Assembly (NCBI RefSeq): GCF_008298035.1
Contig: NZ_CP042910.1
Location: 7,316,001-7,380,000, forward strand
Source: Gimesia maris
Lineage (GTDB): Bacteria > Planctomycetota > Planctomycetia > Planctomycetales > Planctomycetaceae
Direction of reading: 5' to 3'
Length of the DNA stretch: 64,000 bases
Of the stretch, positions 27,449 to 39,800 are shown one piece after another (position 1 is the first letter of the stretch; each line of letters opens with the position of its first letter). The notes below the pieces were generated by a model that had not been told where the DNA came from, did not search any database, and worked only from the letters and a program-made list of their open reading frames with translations. Both the position numbers and the translations under genes were made by a program.

Positions 27449-28987
27449 TTATTTACTACGGGGTGCTGCTTTTTTCTTTACAGGCCGCTGATTCCGCGGG
27501 CGGGGCCTGGGGTAGTTTGCCAGTTTTTGTTTTAGCGTTTTGATGACATCCGGGTGGTCGGCTGCCAGGTTTCTGGTTTCTAATGGGTCGGTCTGGTAGT
27601 CGTAGAGTTCGTAGACGGCAGGTGCTGTCGGGTTGTTAGAGGGACGCCATTCGACCAGGCGATAGCGTTCGGTGCGGATGGCGCGGCCCAGTTTCTGTTT
27701 GGGGTAGGCGTGATACGCATGGTCGCGCACCCGGGCTTCGGGGTTCTTCAGGACGGGAACCAGGCTGACGCCGTCGATGGGTTGTGGGACTGTGGGTGCG
27801 GGCAGGCCGGCGAGTTCGGCCAAGGTGGGAAACAGGTCGACGCTTTCAGCAAGTTGTTTCGTGGAGGAACCGGGCCGCGTGACTCCGGGAGCCGCGATGA
27901 GCAGCGGGATGCGGTTGGCCTGTTCGTAATTGGTGTGCTTGGTCCAGATGCCCAGGTCACCCAGATGGAAACCATGATCGCCCCATAACACAACGATGGT
28001 CTCGTCAGTCAGTTTAAGCTGATCCAGTTCGGTGAGCACTTTACCGATCTGAGCGTCGACGAAACTCATACTGGCGTAATAGCCGTGAATCAGTTGGCGT
28101 TTAAGTTCCTCGCTGAACTGCGCGTTCCGTTCGACTGGTACAGGGCTGTAATTGGTGATCTCCCCGCCACGCTTGCCGGCGACCGGAGGTGCGTTTGCGG
28201 GGAGTTCTTCAAACTGCGGCAGCGGCAGTTGTGATGGATCGTAGAGGTCCCAGTATTTCTGCGGTGCGCTGAAAGGGAGATGCGGTCGCGCGAAGCCAGC
28301 GACGATGAAAAACGGGGTGCCCTCTTGCTTGCGGCGTTGCTGTGCGGCTTTGAGCCTCAGCATGGTTTCCGCGGCCACGCGTCCGTCAGCATATTTGATG
28401 TCGGCCACATCGGGCGATTCATAGGCAGCGCCGCGAGGTAGTGATTTGATACGGTCAAGCTGCTGATTGGTGAAGTAGGCTTCTTCCCGCGTGAGCTTTC
28501 CGCCCTCGGTACTGGCGGGCTCAAGGTATTCGATCACCTTGTCGTGGAAATGAGGCACGCTGAACGACCGGGGATCTCCGTGGTTGCCATGCCCGATATG
28601 AAAGACTTTGCCCAGCGATTCGGTCCGGTAGCCGCCGTGCTGCGCGAAGTATTGAGGCAGCGTGACGGCGTCGGGAACGATTTGTCGCAACTGACTGCCG
28701 AGCCCATATAAACCGGTTGATGTTGAATGTGAGCCGAGCATCAACGTGAACCGCGACGGTGCGCAGACCGCCTGGTTGCAATAGGCCAGATCAAAACGCA
28801 TCCCGCGTGCCGCAAGGGAATCAATGTTGGGTGTGCGGGCGACCGGATCGCCGTAACAGCCGAACGCGGGTTTCAAGTCATCGACGAGGATCAGCAGAAT
28901 GTTGGGGCGTTCTGCAGCAGAAACACTGCTCAGTGAAAGCATTAACAGGGGAACAAAAATGAAACAGACGCGGCGCAGAAAATTCAA
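27449..28987 (-). CDS. Sulfatase, iduronate-2-sulfatase-like (S1 family)
   Basis: The best start is TTG 28987 (MNFLRRVCFIFVPLLMLSLS), six bases after a strong AGGAGG; this gives 512 residues and a normal signal peptide. The frame is open to a GTG at 29005. Metal ligands lie in LLILVDDLKPAFGCYG, and the formylglycine motif is CAPSR at 75-79 (C75). KVFHIGHGNHGDPRS and LWGDHGFHLGDLGIWTKHTN match iduronate-2-sulfatase-like members. The C-terminus is Lys/Arg/Pro-rich (RPRNQRPVKKKAAPRSK). It would desulfate a polysaccharide outside the cytoplasm. Confidence 0.92.
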   Translation of the reverse strand: MNFLRRVCFIFVPLLMLSLSSVSAAERPNILLILVDDLKPAFGCYGDPVARTPNIDSLAARGMRFDLAYCNQAVCAPSRFTLMLGSHSTSTGLYGLGSQLRQIVPDAVTLPQYFAQHGGYRTESLGKVFHIGHGNHGDPRSFSVPHFHDKVIEYLEPASTEGGKLTREEAYFTNQQLDRIKSLPRGAAYESPDVADIKYADGRVAAETMLRLKAAQQRRKQEGTPFFIVAGFARPHLPFSAPQKYWDLYDPSQLPLPQFEELPANAPPVAGKRGGEITNYSPVPVERNAQFSEELKRQLIHGYYASMSFVDAQIGKVLTELDQLKLTDETIVVLWGDHGFHLGDLGIWTKHTNYEQANRIPLLIAAPGVTRPGSSTKQLAESVDLFPTLAELAGLPAPTVPQPIDGVSLVPVLKNPEARVRDHAYHAYPKQKLGRAIRTERYRLVEWRPSNNPTAPAVYELYDYQTDPLETRNLAADHPDVIKTLKQKLANYPRPRPRNQRPVKKKAAPRSK

Positions 28988-29098
28988 GTCCCACCTCCTG
29001 AACACTGGTAGTGATCGAACTTTGGATTTGATTCAAATTCCGATTCTACCCCAAACACAACGGGTAAGCGAAGCATTCCCCCAAACTGGCAATGCGTT

Positions 29099-32000
29099 TC
29101 AGGAGACACTCTGTTCCGCATCATCGGTCAGAGTGCTAAAGAACGCATCCGTCTCAGCTTCCCAGTCCATCAGGCGACGTTCGCTGGGGGCCAGACTTTC
29201 CTGCATGGCGCCGTCGTCTGCATGATCATATCCCAGCAGGTGCCCCAGTTCGTGCAGTATGACGGTCCAGAGATCAATTTTCCCGAGAACATTACTGGTA
29301 GCATAGGGCACTGATACCAGAGTGTAAGGCCCTGTCGCATAAAATTCACTATGGTCGTCGGGGGTGTCATCCACAAACCAGCCATAGCCGGCGGCATTGA
29401 CGTCGATATAAATCGTACCATGGACGGTATTGCTTAACACGCCCTCGGGAAGATCAACAATCTCGATATCAACCTGCGCCAGTTTTGCATTTTGTGCTGC
29501 TGTCAGTTGCGGATCGAGAGATTCAACAACACTGCTTAACATCGTCTCCGCTGATGCCTGTTCGACGGGCCTGGCATTCAACTGTGGTAACAGTTTGGGA
29601 GCGACTGTTAAATGTTTGTTCCGGTTTTCGGGGAAACCCTGAGGATAATTGACCGTTGATTGATTGGTTTTATTCCTGCCGTAATTACTGACGAAGGAGA
29701 TCAGATCGCGGTAGTTGACGTTGTGATTCTGATCCAGATCTGCGAACCAGGCATAGCCGGAATTCGTCTCTCTGGGATCAGAATTAAAGACATTGATAAA
29801 CAGAAGCAGATCTCGATAGTCGATCTTGTCGTCATCGTTGAGATCATAGGGGTTCGCGAAGACCAGGGTTTCGGGCGCGGGTCCCTGTACCTCTTCGGTG
29901 GCGATGTTGCCCACCACCTGGACCTCGGTCTGGTGAACCGTGAATCCAGGACTTTGCGGAATCATGAGCTGACCTGCCAGATCAAGATCGATACCATCGC
30001 TGTCCGTTGATTCAAACCGGATGCGGGCAAACAGCACTCGTTGATCGTCTCCCACATCGGTCAGTCTTGTTTCAGCTGACAGGTTTTCAATCATGCCCGT
30101 CAGATCATTGATGATACCTGTCTGGTTGATGGTGAAACCGGGACCAAATTCAATACTGACAGCGGTGGCAATCGCGGTGTTGTAGCTCAGGTTCATGGCT
30201 GCAGACAACACTCCCAGGTCAGTCGCAGCGGGTGTGCTGATCCAGATTTCGAGCCAGTAGCCGGTCCATTCGTCGATCCAGGTGAGGTTGTCCGGAAGCG
30301 TAGTTTGCTCTCCATTGCTTTGAGTGGTTGTCTTTTCGTCGACTATCCGCAGCTCAACCTCGGCGAACGTGTGTTGAACTTCGAAAGCACCGATATCGAT
30401 GGTCTCATCTACAATGCGTTCATATCCTTCCCCGCGCGGGTCCTGAGTGATGGATCTGCGATTGACGATGTTCAGGTTCGTATCATTCAGAGCGTTATTG
30501 TCTCCGCCATTGATCGCCGCACTGCCTGGTAACAGCGCGTGTGTTTTCGTAACGCCACCATTGTCTCTCAAAACGGGATCAAGCAAGCCTGCCACGCTGT
30601 CCTGGACGATGCTGTTTGTTTTTGTGACATAGTATAGAACTTGCGGAGCCGAAGCAGCCGTATTACCGGCAACAATCGAATTGGTGATCGTACCGCCCAG
30701 GCTGTTCATTACATAGATACCGCCCCCATTTCTGGCTGCAGCGTTGCCGGTTAAAGTAGAATTGATGATCTCCCAGGGATAATTCATATGATCAAAGGCG
30801 ATGCCGCCACCGACCACGAGAGCAGTATTCCCGGAGAGGGTACTGTTTTGCAGCACCAGGGATCTCTTAGAATAAATCCCCCCTCCCCAGGCTTGTGAGG
30901 AATTTTTTTCGAACAGGCTGTTCTGGACCGTCAGGTTATCACAATAACTACTGATACCCCCTCCGTTTAAGCTTGCCGAATTCTTGAAAAAGGTGGAATC
31001 TGTGATGAGAACATTTTTTCCGCTTAAATACAGTGCGCCACCCGAGCTGCCGCTGTTTTCTGAGAAGTGACTGTTTTCAATGTAAGCAGTGTGATAGGCG
31101 CTGTAAAAAGTGAGCGCCGACGAATAATACACGGCCCCAGCGCTGGAGGTGGTCGTATTGCCCTGGAAGGTACAGTCCGTGATGCTCAATTCCGTAAAGA
31201 CCGGAGGGAACGTCGACGATATCTGATGATAGATTGCACCTCCTGTGACTGAACTGTTTTCAGTAAAGACCGACTTGCTGACGGTTAAGACTCCCTGAGT
31301 GATGTAAATCCCTCCGCCTAAGGTATCACTGCTGTTTTGCGTGAAGGTGCTGGCAGAAACAGTCAGGTCACCGTTTTGAGCGACGATCGCTCCTCCCGCA
31401 TAGGACGTTTGATTTTCAGAGAAATCGCATCCCGTGATCGTCAGCAAACCATCGGTACTGTAAATGGCGCCGCCATACCGGTCTGCGCTGTTGCGGACAA
31501 ACGTGCTGTTCGTCACTGTCAGCTCACCGCCACTGTAGATTGCCCCGCCGTAGTTGCCGCCGTAAAGCGGACCATTTAAAACACTGGCCTGATTGTCTGC
31601 AAACACGACATCGGAAATGGACAAGGTTTCCAGACTGTGAATGGCGCCTCCGCTTGAGTAGTTGGCAAACCCGTTGGTCAGTGTGAATCCGCTTAACTCA
31701 ACACTGATGGAAGCTTCGGCATTCTCATCATCAATGCGAAAGAGGCGGCGGGTTCCGTCGCCACTGAGAGTCAGGTGCTCTACTCCGTGGCCGATGATGG
31801 TCACGTCATCTGTAATCACCAGCTCATTAAAAAGCATGAGCGTCTGATCAAAGAGGCTGGCATCAAAGGTGATGGTATCCGTGGTCGCTGACTCATTCGA
31901 CAGCTTGATGGCTTCCCGCAACGATAAGTTTCCGGTGGAATAGTCGCCGTCGTCGGTATCCGTGGCAGAGTCGACGAGAAAGTGTAACGGACCGGTATCT

Positions 32001-33679
32001 GTCGCTTCAAAGGCACCGATGTCAACGATGCCATAAATGATTCTAGCAAAACCGGCTCCGCGCTGATCAGTAGTGAGTTCCGCATCGATGGCGATATTGT
32101 TCGTACCAGCATTAATGGCAGCGCTACCAGGCAGTAAGGCATGAGTTTGAGTAAGGCCGCCGTTATCTTTCAATACCGGATCAATCAATCCTTCAATACT
32201 GTCTTGGATAATGCTTGCGTTACTTGTGAAACTACCTGAAACTTGAGCACCTTCATGAACTACAGTATTCCCGGCTATGATAGTATTCGAAACAGTAAGT
32301 GTTCCATACGAATCATTATATATACCCCCTCCGTAACTTGCTCTGTTCGCGGTGAGAGTGCTATTTACAATATCGAGTACACCACTGTTGTAGATTCCGC
32401 CTCCACGAAGTGTATTGGAACCATTCCCTGAAATCGTACTATTGATAATAGATAATACTCCAGAGTTATCGATTCCACTTCCATTACCGCTAGCAAAATT
32501 TGCTGATATGGTACTGTTTACGATTGTCAATTTCGCAAGGTTAGCAATTCCACCCCCTACTGAATTATTACCAGTGAAACGACTATCGATAATTAGCATC
32601 GAACCATTTAAATTATAAATAGCGCCGGTGGATACATCATTCTCTGAAATGTCACAGTCGGAAATAACTACATTAGTACCGTTAGTTGTACTGTTCGTGA
32701 TAGCGCTTTTCTCACTATTTTCAGAGAAGACACTACGAGTCACTGTCATCTGGCCATCATTATAGATAGCACTACCTGAAGAGTGAGGGCCTGCCGAATT
32801 ATTTGAAAAAAAACTGTCGGTGACACTGAGTGTCCCATAAAGAGTGCCAATTCCGCCACCATAACCCGATGCTGAGTTGCTAAGGAACGAACACTCGGTA
32901 ATGGCGACAGAGCCATAGATTCCATAGATTCCCCCACCTTGCCCTTGAGTGGTCGTGGCCATATTCTCTGAGAACATGCTATTCATTACATTCACAGTAC
33001 CAGTGGAGTTGTAGATTGCACCTCCATCTACAGCCAAGTTATTTGAAAATGTGGTGTTTGAGACTTCTAATGTACCAGCCACATTTTTAATTGCACCACC
33101 ATTATTAAATCCTGCACTTTGAATCTGGACACTTGACACATCATTCTCAGAAAACAAACAGTCTTTGACGGTGAGATCCTCATAATTGGAGATAGCCCCT
33201 CCGTTATCTGAGAAACCATTGGTCAATGCCAGTCCTCTGATTTCGACGGTGAGCAAAGTTCCGAAACTTCCATCATTGATGTTAAAAATCCGACTGTCAC
33301 TATTCCCGTCCAACGTGAGCTGATCTGAACCCAGCCCGGTAATCGTCAGGTCATCAGTTATCTGTAGCTCTGTAGTGAGTACAATCGTTTCACCTGCGAG
33401 CGCGGCGTCGAACGAAATCGAATCCGCGCCGGCACTGGCGTTGGCCTGTTCGATGGCATCGCGGAGACTGCCTGCGCCGGAGTCGTCCGTATTCACTACC
33501 GTGAACGCGGTCAGCAGTGTGCGGTCTTCCAGCGACTCTACTACTGCCTTGCGGGAAACGAGTGCCTGGGCGGAGGGAGTGCGGTCGCCGTGGTGCTGGT
33601 GGCGTCGCGAGTACCGGGAGCGGGAACATTGATTGCGGAGCCGGCGGTTCAGTGTAGTCAGCCAAAGAGAGCGAAACAT
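29099..33679 (-). CDS. Giant surface protein: two CSLREA/beta-helix modules, dockerin-like and metzincin-like C-terminus
   Basis: From ATG 33679 (MFRSLWLTTLNRRLRNQ, chosen by comparison with the two paralogues) the protein has 1526 residues. An Arg-rich leader precedes VESLEDRTLLT, the planctomycete LEPR-type motif. Two modules follow (about 45-565 and 565-1096). Each starts with a CSLREA-like GSLRDAI/LSLREAI box, continues in right-handed parallel beta-helix repeats (GGAIYN, GGGIYS, NSTLSGNTA) and ends in a choice-of-anchor Q segment (DNGGLTQTHALLPGSAAINA). Then come a cohesin-like sandwich, a dockerin-like pair (DLNDDDKIDYRDL, DLDQNHNVNYRDL; about 1276-1345) and a metzincin-like HELGHLLGYDH starting at residue 1476, 50 residues from the end. 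Exported and probably surface-bound; substrate unknown. Confidence 0.88.
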   Translation of the reverse strand: MFRSLWLTTLNRRLRNQCSRSRYSRRHQHHGDRTPSAQALVSRKAVVESLEDRTLLTAFTVVNTDDSGAGSLRDAIEQANASAGADSISFDAALAGETIVLTTELQITDDLTITGLGSDQLTLDGNSDSRIFNINDGSFGTLLTVEIRGLALTNGFSDNGGAISNYEDLTVKDCLFSENDVSSVQIQSAGFNNGGAIKNVAGTLEVSNTTFSNNLAVDGGAIYNSTGTVNVMNSMFSENMATTTQGQGGGIYGIYGSVAITECSFLSNSASGYGGGIGTLYGTLSVTDSFFSNNSAGPHSSGSAIYNDGQMTVTRSVFSENSEKSAITNSTTNGTNVVISDCDISENDVSTGAIYNLNGSMLIIDSRFTGNNSVGGGIANLAKLTIVNSTISANFASGNGSGIDNSGVLSIINSTISGNGSNTLRGGGIYNSGVLDIVNSTLTANRASYGGGIYNDSYGTLTVSNTIIAGNTVVHEGAQVSGSFTSNASIIQDSIEGLIDPVLKDNGGLTQTHALLPGSAAINAGTNNIAIDAELTTDQRGAGFARIIYGIVDIGAFEATDTGPLHFLVDSATDTDDGDYSTGNLSLREAIKLSNESATTDTITFDASLFDQTLMLFNELVITDDVTIIGHGVEHLTLSGDGTRRLFRIDDENAEASISVELSGFTLTNGFANYSSGGAIHSLETLSISDVVFADNQASVLNGPLYGGNYGGAIYSGGELTVTNSTFVRNSADRYGGAIYSTDGLLTITGCDFSENQTSYAGGAIVAQNGDLTVSASTFTQNSSDTLGGGIYITQGVLTVSKSVFTENSSVTGGAIYHQISSTFPPVFTELSITDCTFQGNTTTSSAGAVYYSSALTFYSAYHTAYIENSHFSENSGSSGGALYLSGKNVLITDSTFFKNSASLNGGGISSYCDNLTVQNSLFEKNSSQAWGGGIYSKRSLVLQNSTLSGNTALVVGGGIAFDHMNYPWEIINSTLTGNAAARNGGGIYVMNSLGGTITNSIVAGNTAASAPQVLYYVTKTNSIVQDSVAGLLDPVLRDNGGVTKTHALLPGSAAINGGDNNALNDTNLNIVNRRSITQDPRGEGYERIVDETIDIGAFEVQHTFAEVELRIVDEKTTTQSNGEQTTLPDNLTWIDEWTGYWLEIWISTPAATDLGVLSAAMNLSYNTAIATAVSIEFGPGFTINQTGIINDLTGMIENLSAETRLTDVGDDQRVLFARIRFESTDSDGIDLDLAGQLMIPQSPGFTVHQTEVQVVGNIATEEVQGPAPETLVFANPYDLNDDDKIDYRDLLLFINVFNSDPRETNSGYAWFADLDQNHNVNYRDLISFVSNYGRNKTNQSTVNYPQGFPENRNKHLTVAPKLLPQLNARPVEQASAETMLSSVVESLDPQLTAAQNAKLAQVDIEIVDLPEGVLSNTVHGTIYIDVNAAGYGWFVDDTPDDHSEFYATGPYTLVSVPYATSNVLGKIDLWTVILHELGHLLGYDHADDGAMQESLAPSERRLMDWEAETDAFFSTLTDDAEQSVS

Positions 33680-33812
33680 ATAAATAAATCCGGTCAGGGA
33701 TCTGGATGTGATCAGATCCATCGTATCAGTGTGAGATTCTGTAATCGAAATATTTTGAGGCTATTGAAACAGATCCTGCGTTTGATGTCGGTCAAGGTCT
33801 GTCCCCGTCCAG

Positions 33813-36800
33813 TTAGAAGTCTGTCAGCTCTGTCCCTTGAGTCAGCTCTATGAAAAAATCGTCGGTGTCATCATTCCAGTCCGCCAGATGGCGTTCGCCG
33901 ACAGACAGACTCTCCTGCATCACACCCTCGTCTGCATGTTCGTAACCCAGCAGATGCCCGAGTTCGTGCAGGATGACGGTCCAGAGGTCGACGTGCCCGG
34001 CAGCATCGCTGTCGGGTAATGCGATCAACGAGAGTTCGCTGGAAGAGGAAAACTCGCTGTTGTCCGTGGGAGTCGCATCGACAAACCAGCCATAACCGGC
34101 GGCGTTGACGTCGATGTAAATCGTACCGGGAACGGCGCGGCCCAGGGTGCCTGCTGCCAGATCGACGACCTGGACATCGACGTCCGACAGGATCTGCTGC
34201 TGTTCAGAATTCAGTTGCGGACTGAGTTCTTCTTTGGCGGATTCCAGTACGTTTTCGGCAGTAGCCTGCGTCACTGAATTCGCATTTTCCTGTGGTGGCA
34301 GTTGAGATTCCACCGTCAGCAGCTGGTTCCAGGCATCAGGAAAATTGACTGGATAATCGATGGGGAAGGCACCGTCTTTACTTTTGCCGAAGTTATAGAC
34401 CATCGCGAGGAGATCCGGAAAATCGACCCGGCCATTCTGGTTATAGTCGGCTGCCCAGGCATGGCTGGCATGAGACAGACCAGGAATCGCACCGAAGACA
34501 CGGATAAACTGGATCAAGTCACGGTAGTTAACCAGATCATCATCATTCAGGTCAAAGGGATTTGCGTAGATGGCAGTTTCAGGAGCAGATCCATGCACTT
34601 CTTCACTGACGGCAGTGCCTGAAAACAGAATTTCAGAATGATCTACCAAGATATCAGGGCTCTGTGGATTGAGTGTCTGGCCTTCGAAATCCAGGTCGAC
34701 GGCATCAGCAGTGGTTGACTCAAAACGAATGCGGGCAAACAGCACAGGCTGGTCATCGCCTGCATCCGTCAAACTGGTTCCAGCAGACAAATTTTCGATG
34801 ACACCGGTAAGATCATTAATGGTTCCTGCCTGACCGATGGTAAATGCCGCACCATATTCAATTGCCGTTGCTGTGGTGACAGCGGTGTTATAGTTCAGGT
34901 TCAGATTGACGGAACCGATTCCCTGGCTGATCGCCAGCGGCGAACTGATCCAGATTTCCAGCCAGTAGCCGCCCCATTCATCGATCCATTCCCGGTTTTG
35001 TGGAAGCTCACTGACTTCGCCATTGGCAGCAGTTGACGTTTTCGAATCGACGATGCGTAAATCTATCTGAGCAAAGGGGGCTTGAACTTCAAATGCACCG
35101 ATGTCGACCGTTCCGCCGATGATCCGGGAGAAACCTTCCCCCCGCTGGTCGGTGATGAGATCGGCAGCGGTAGCTGCCGCGTTATCGCCGACATCAATGG
35201 CGACACTGCCGGGCAGCAGGGCATGCGTCTTTGTTGGTCCGCCGTTATCGCGGAGAACGGGGTCCAGCAGACCCGCAATGCTGTCCTGAATGATATTGTA
35301 ACTGCCGGTAAAACTACCACTGACCTGTGCATCAAAAGTCGCTGTATTTCCGGCTATAATCGTATTCACGAAATACGAAATAGAATTGGTGGTTCTGACA
35401 CCGCCTCCGTTATAGGACGAATTCCCAGTCACCGTAGAATTGATGAGCGTCAAAGGTTGGCTGCTATTGGAATAGATGGCACCGCCACCGGATTGAGATT
35501 GATTGCCGGAAAGAGTGCTGTTAGAAATTGTTGTTGTTCCAGCAGTCGAAACATAAACCCCTGCTCCAAAGTACTCGGCACTGTTATCAGCAATCGTACT
35601 TTCAGAGATAATCAGTGTCCCTGTGCTGTTGATGGCTGCACCGTTTGTGTCAGATGTATTTCCTGAAAACGTACTCTGTTGAACTGTCAGGTACCCCAGT
35701 GTGTTGTGAATCCCGCCTCCACTCTGTTGAACCGAGTTTCCGGTAAATACACTCTGTGTGACCGTCATGAAGCTGTAAGACAACTTGATGCCTGCAGCCC
35801 GGGTTCCGGAATAGTTATCTGTAAACACACTATTTGAGATGAATGCATCGTTTTCTCCCTGGGGAGTTGCCAGCTGAGAAGAATGAAACAGGGCTCCCCC
35901 TTCTGAAGACACGCTTGGATTTTCAGGGTCGATCAAAGCCTGGTTCCCGGTAAAACTGGAACCGTGTATCGTCATCGCTGAGCGGTTATTGTAGATCCCT
36001 CCTCCTGTCCGAGCCTGATTTTGATTAAAGGTGGAATCGGAAACAGACAGGTTACTATCAGTGCCTGAATAAACTCCGCCACCAATTAAAGCAGTGTTAC
36101 TCGTAAAATCTGATGCTGTGATGGTGAGAGGACCATTGATGCTGTAAATGCCCCCTCCCCGACCTGTTGTGCTTTCTCCGATTGCCGCGTTTCCTGTGAA
36201 GTGAGAACCTTCAACTGACAGACCAATTCCATCAGCATAAATTCCTCCTCCGGATTCGACCTCGGTATTGTCAGAAAACGTGCTGTTGATGATTGAGATG
36301 TTTCCAGAATGACCATTGCTCTTGGAGTAGATCCCCCCTCCCAGAACAGCCTGATGTTCGGAAAACGTACTATCACTCACATTGATGATGCCTCCCGAAT
36401 TATAAACTCCTCCACCATTGCCGGCAGCTGTATTCTCTACAAAGGTGCACTCTGTAATCGTCGAAGGATTCAGTTCCGGATATGGTATGTAGAAAATGTT
36501 ATAAATGGCGGCGCCATCTCTCGTCACGGTATTCCCGGAGAATGTGGATGTATCCAGTGTCAGAATGCTGTTGATCGCAAAGATCCCTGCTCCGCGATCA
36601 GCGATGTTTGCAGACAGTCTACTCCCCGACATCGTCACACTACCCTGACCGGAATAAATGGCTGCCCCTTCATTGCTGGCGCTATTTTCCGTAATGAGTG
36701 TGTCTGTCAGTGAGATGTTTTCGTAATTATAAATTGCCCCGCCCTGCCTGGCAGATCCTTTCGTCAGTGTGAGACCACTGATTTCCACATCGATGAATGT

Positions 36801-39800
36801 ACCAGCTTGACCATTATTTATATTGAAAATCCGGGTATTATTGTTACCACTGATCGTCAGCTGATCCGCCCCCAGACCGGTCATTATCAGGGCGTCAGTG
36901 ATCGTCAATTCACTTCCCAGCGTGATCGTCTGACCTGCCAGCGATGCATCAAAGAAAATCGTATCGGTGGTGGAAGCAGCATTTGCCAGTTTGATTGCTT
37001 CCCGCAATGAGAGATTTCCGACCGAATAATCACCATCATCGAGATCTGAAATCGTATCCACGAGAAAGTTGTTTACATAACCTTCAAAGGCCCCGATGTC
37101 CACGATGTCGTCCAGGATCCGGGTAAATCCGGTTCCACGTTGGTCTGTGGTCAGTCCCGCATTTGACGCTGCGGTATTATCGCCGGCATTCAGCGCGGCA
37201 CTACCTGTCAGCAGTGCATGCGTTTTAGTGGGGCCGCCATTATCGCGCAGGACTGGATCAATCAGTCCGGTGAGACTGTCCGTGATCATGCTGGCTGTTT
37301 CCGTGTAGCCGCTATCGATCTGAACATTATTGATGTCCGTATTTCCTGCAACAATCGTATTGGCAAGATGAATCACATTGGGCTTCGTTGAGTAAATTCC
37401 TCCCCCACTGGATCTGTAAGACGTTGCGTGATTCATTACGATCGTGCTGTTGACGATTTCCAGGGTGGTATTGCGATAGGTATAGATACCTCCGCCGAGG
37501 TAATCGGCACTGTTTTCTGACAGGGTGCTGTTCACAAGAAACAGTTCGTTGTCATTCGCAAGTGCGCCGCCGTTATAATTCGATCTGTTTTTATAAAACG
37601 TGGATGAATCGACGGTCATGAATCCAGAGTAATTATTCTGGATGGCTCCACCGTTCTCCTCTGCCGTATTCTCATCAAAAGTACTGTTCCGAACTGACGC
37701 GTCACCTTCAAAGAAATAGACGGCAGCGCCAGCGCCGTCCGTCGTGTTATGTGAGAAGGTACTTTCATTGACTGTGAAACCAGTACCTCCGGAGCGGAAA
37801 TACATAACTCCCCCTCCACCTTGAAACTGTGATGCATTCCCGGTAATCAGACTGTGCTCTATGGTGAGTCCGGCAAGCGTGCTGTAGATCGCACCACCGC
37901 CCAAGCGGGCAGTATTGCCTGTCAAAGTACTGTTCCTGACAATCAGATCTTCATGCGTGAGAATGGCACCTCCGGTACTGAGTGTGGATCCATTCGCCAG
38001 AGTCAGGCCATCGATCTCGACGGTAATCGTTTTCGTATCGTCTCCATCATTAATATGAAAGACGCGACTGTTATTGCCGGCATCCAGTGTCAGTTGATCT
38101 ACCCCCAGGCCGACAATGGTCAGGTCAGCCGTGATCAGCAACTCGCTGGTGAGGTAGATTGTCTGACCGGCGAGCGATTCGTCAAAGAGAATGGTATCAG
38201 CAGTGGAGTAAGCGTTTGCCAGTTGAATCGCTTCCCGCAGTGATAAATTCCCCGCCGAATAATCGCCGTCATCGAGATCAGAAATCGTATCCACCACGAA
38301 GTCGGACTCGTAAAATTCCACAGCGCCAATATCAATGGCTTCGTTAAAGATTCTGGGAAAACCGTTTCCGCGTTGATCCGTTACCAAACCTGCAGTCTCG
38401 GCCAGGCTGTTATCGCCGGCATCGATGGCCGCGCTGTCTGACAGTAACGCATGTGTCTGTGTCGAACCGCCGTTATCTTGAAGAACCGGATCAATCAGGC
38501 CTGTGATGTCGTCCTGCACAATACTGAATGACGCGTTGTACCCCCCCGCGATCTGTGGTGAACCGGCAGCGGTATTCCCTGCAATGATGCTGTTTTTGAT
38601 CTCGAACGGGTTGGTAGCGCTGCTATAAATGGCTCCCCCCATAGAGACATCTGACGTGGCTTCATTCAACACGATCGTGCTGTTCAACACTTCCAGTGTA
38701 GCGGTCGAACCGGAATAGATGCCTCCGCCCAGCAGAAGCGTGCTGTTACCGGACAGCGTACTGTTTTGCACATGCATCTCAGCGGAATTCGCCAGCGCCC
38801 CGCCGTTATTAGCTGAGTGGTTCAGTGTAAACGCTGTATTGCTGATTGTGAGAGTTGCATCCGCGTGGTAGATGCCGCCACCGTCCAGGGTGGCTGTGTT
38901 GCCAGTCAGAAGCGAATCTTGCAGAGTCAGATTTTCCCTGTTGAGAATCGCGCCTCCGTTGTCATCGGAGCCATTCGTCAGAGTCAGGCCGCTGATGCTG
39001 ACTGCAATTTCTGTAGCGCTGCTGCCATCATCAATCGTAAAAATACGACTGTTGCCGTTACCATCCAGGGTGAGCTGATCTGCACCCAATCCGATGATTG
39101 TCACGTCATCCGTGATCAACAACTCATCAGAGAGCGTAATCGTCTGACCGGCGAGTGCGTTGGAAAAGCTGATCGTATCCACCGCAGAAAAAGCGTTTGC
39201 CAGTTCAATTGCTTCCCGCAGTGACAGATTTCCTGCTGAATAATCGCCATCGTTGAGATCGGAAGTGGTATCTACAAGCAAATAAGCGGTCTGAAATTCA
39301 ACAGCCCCGACATCAACCGTCTCATCAAAGACTCTGGGAAAACCTGCTCCCCGCTGATCTGAGATGAGACCGGCGTGCGTAGAAAAGCTATTGTCACCGG
39401 CATTGATGGCCGCACTGCCAGGGAGCAGAGCGTGCGTTTCTGTCTCGCCGCCATTGTCGCGCAGGACTGGATCAATCAGGCCGTCGATACTGTCCAGTAT
39501 AATATTATTTTGATCCTCATAGAGCCCGCTGATTTGAACACTTTGCCCTGATGAGTTTTCTGCGATGATGCTGTTTGTGATACTGAACGAGTTGCTGTTG
39601 CTTCCATAGATGGCGGCGCCGCGAGATAACGCGGATCTTGTATAATTCAAAACAATCGTGCTGTTGACGATTTCGAAAGTGGCTGTAGTAGAAGAATAGA
39701 TACCCGCACCTAAATCAAGTGCACTATTTTCAGAAATCGTACTATTCGCAACAAGTAGTTCACCAGAATTCGAAATCGCGCCACCATTACCCGATGTCAC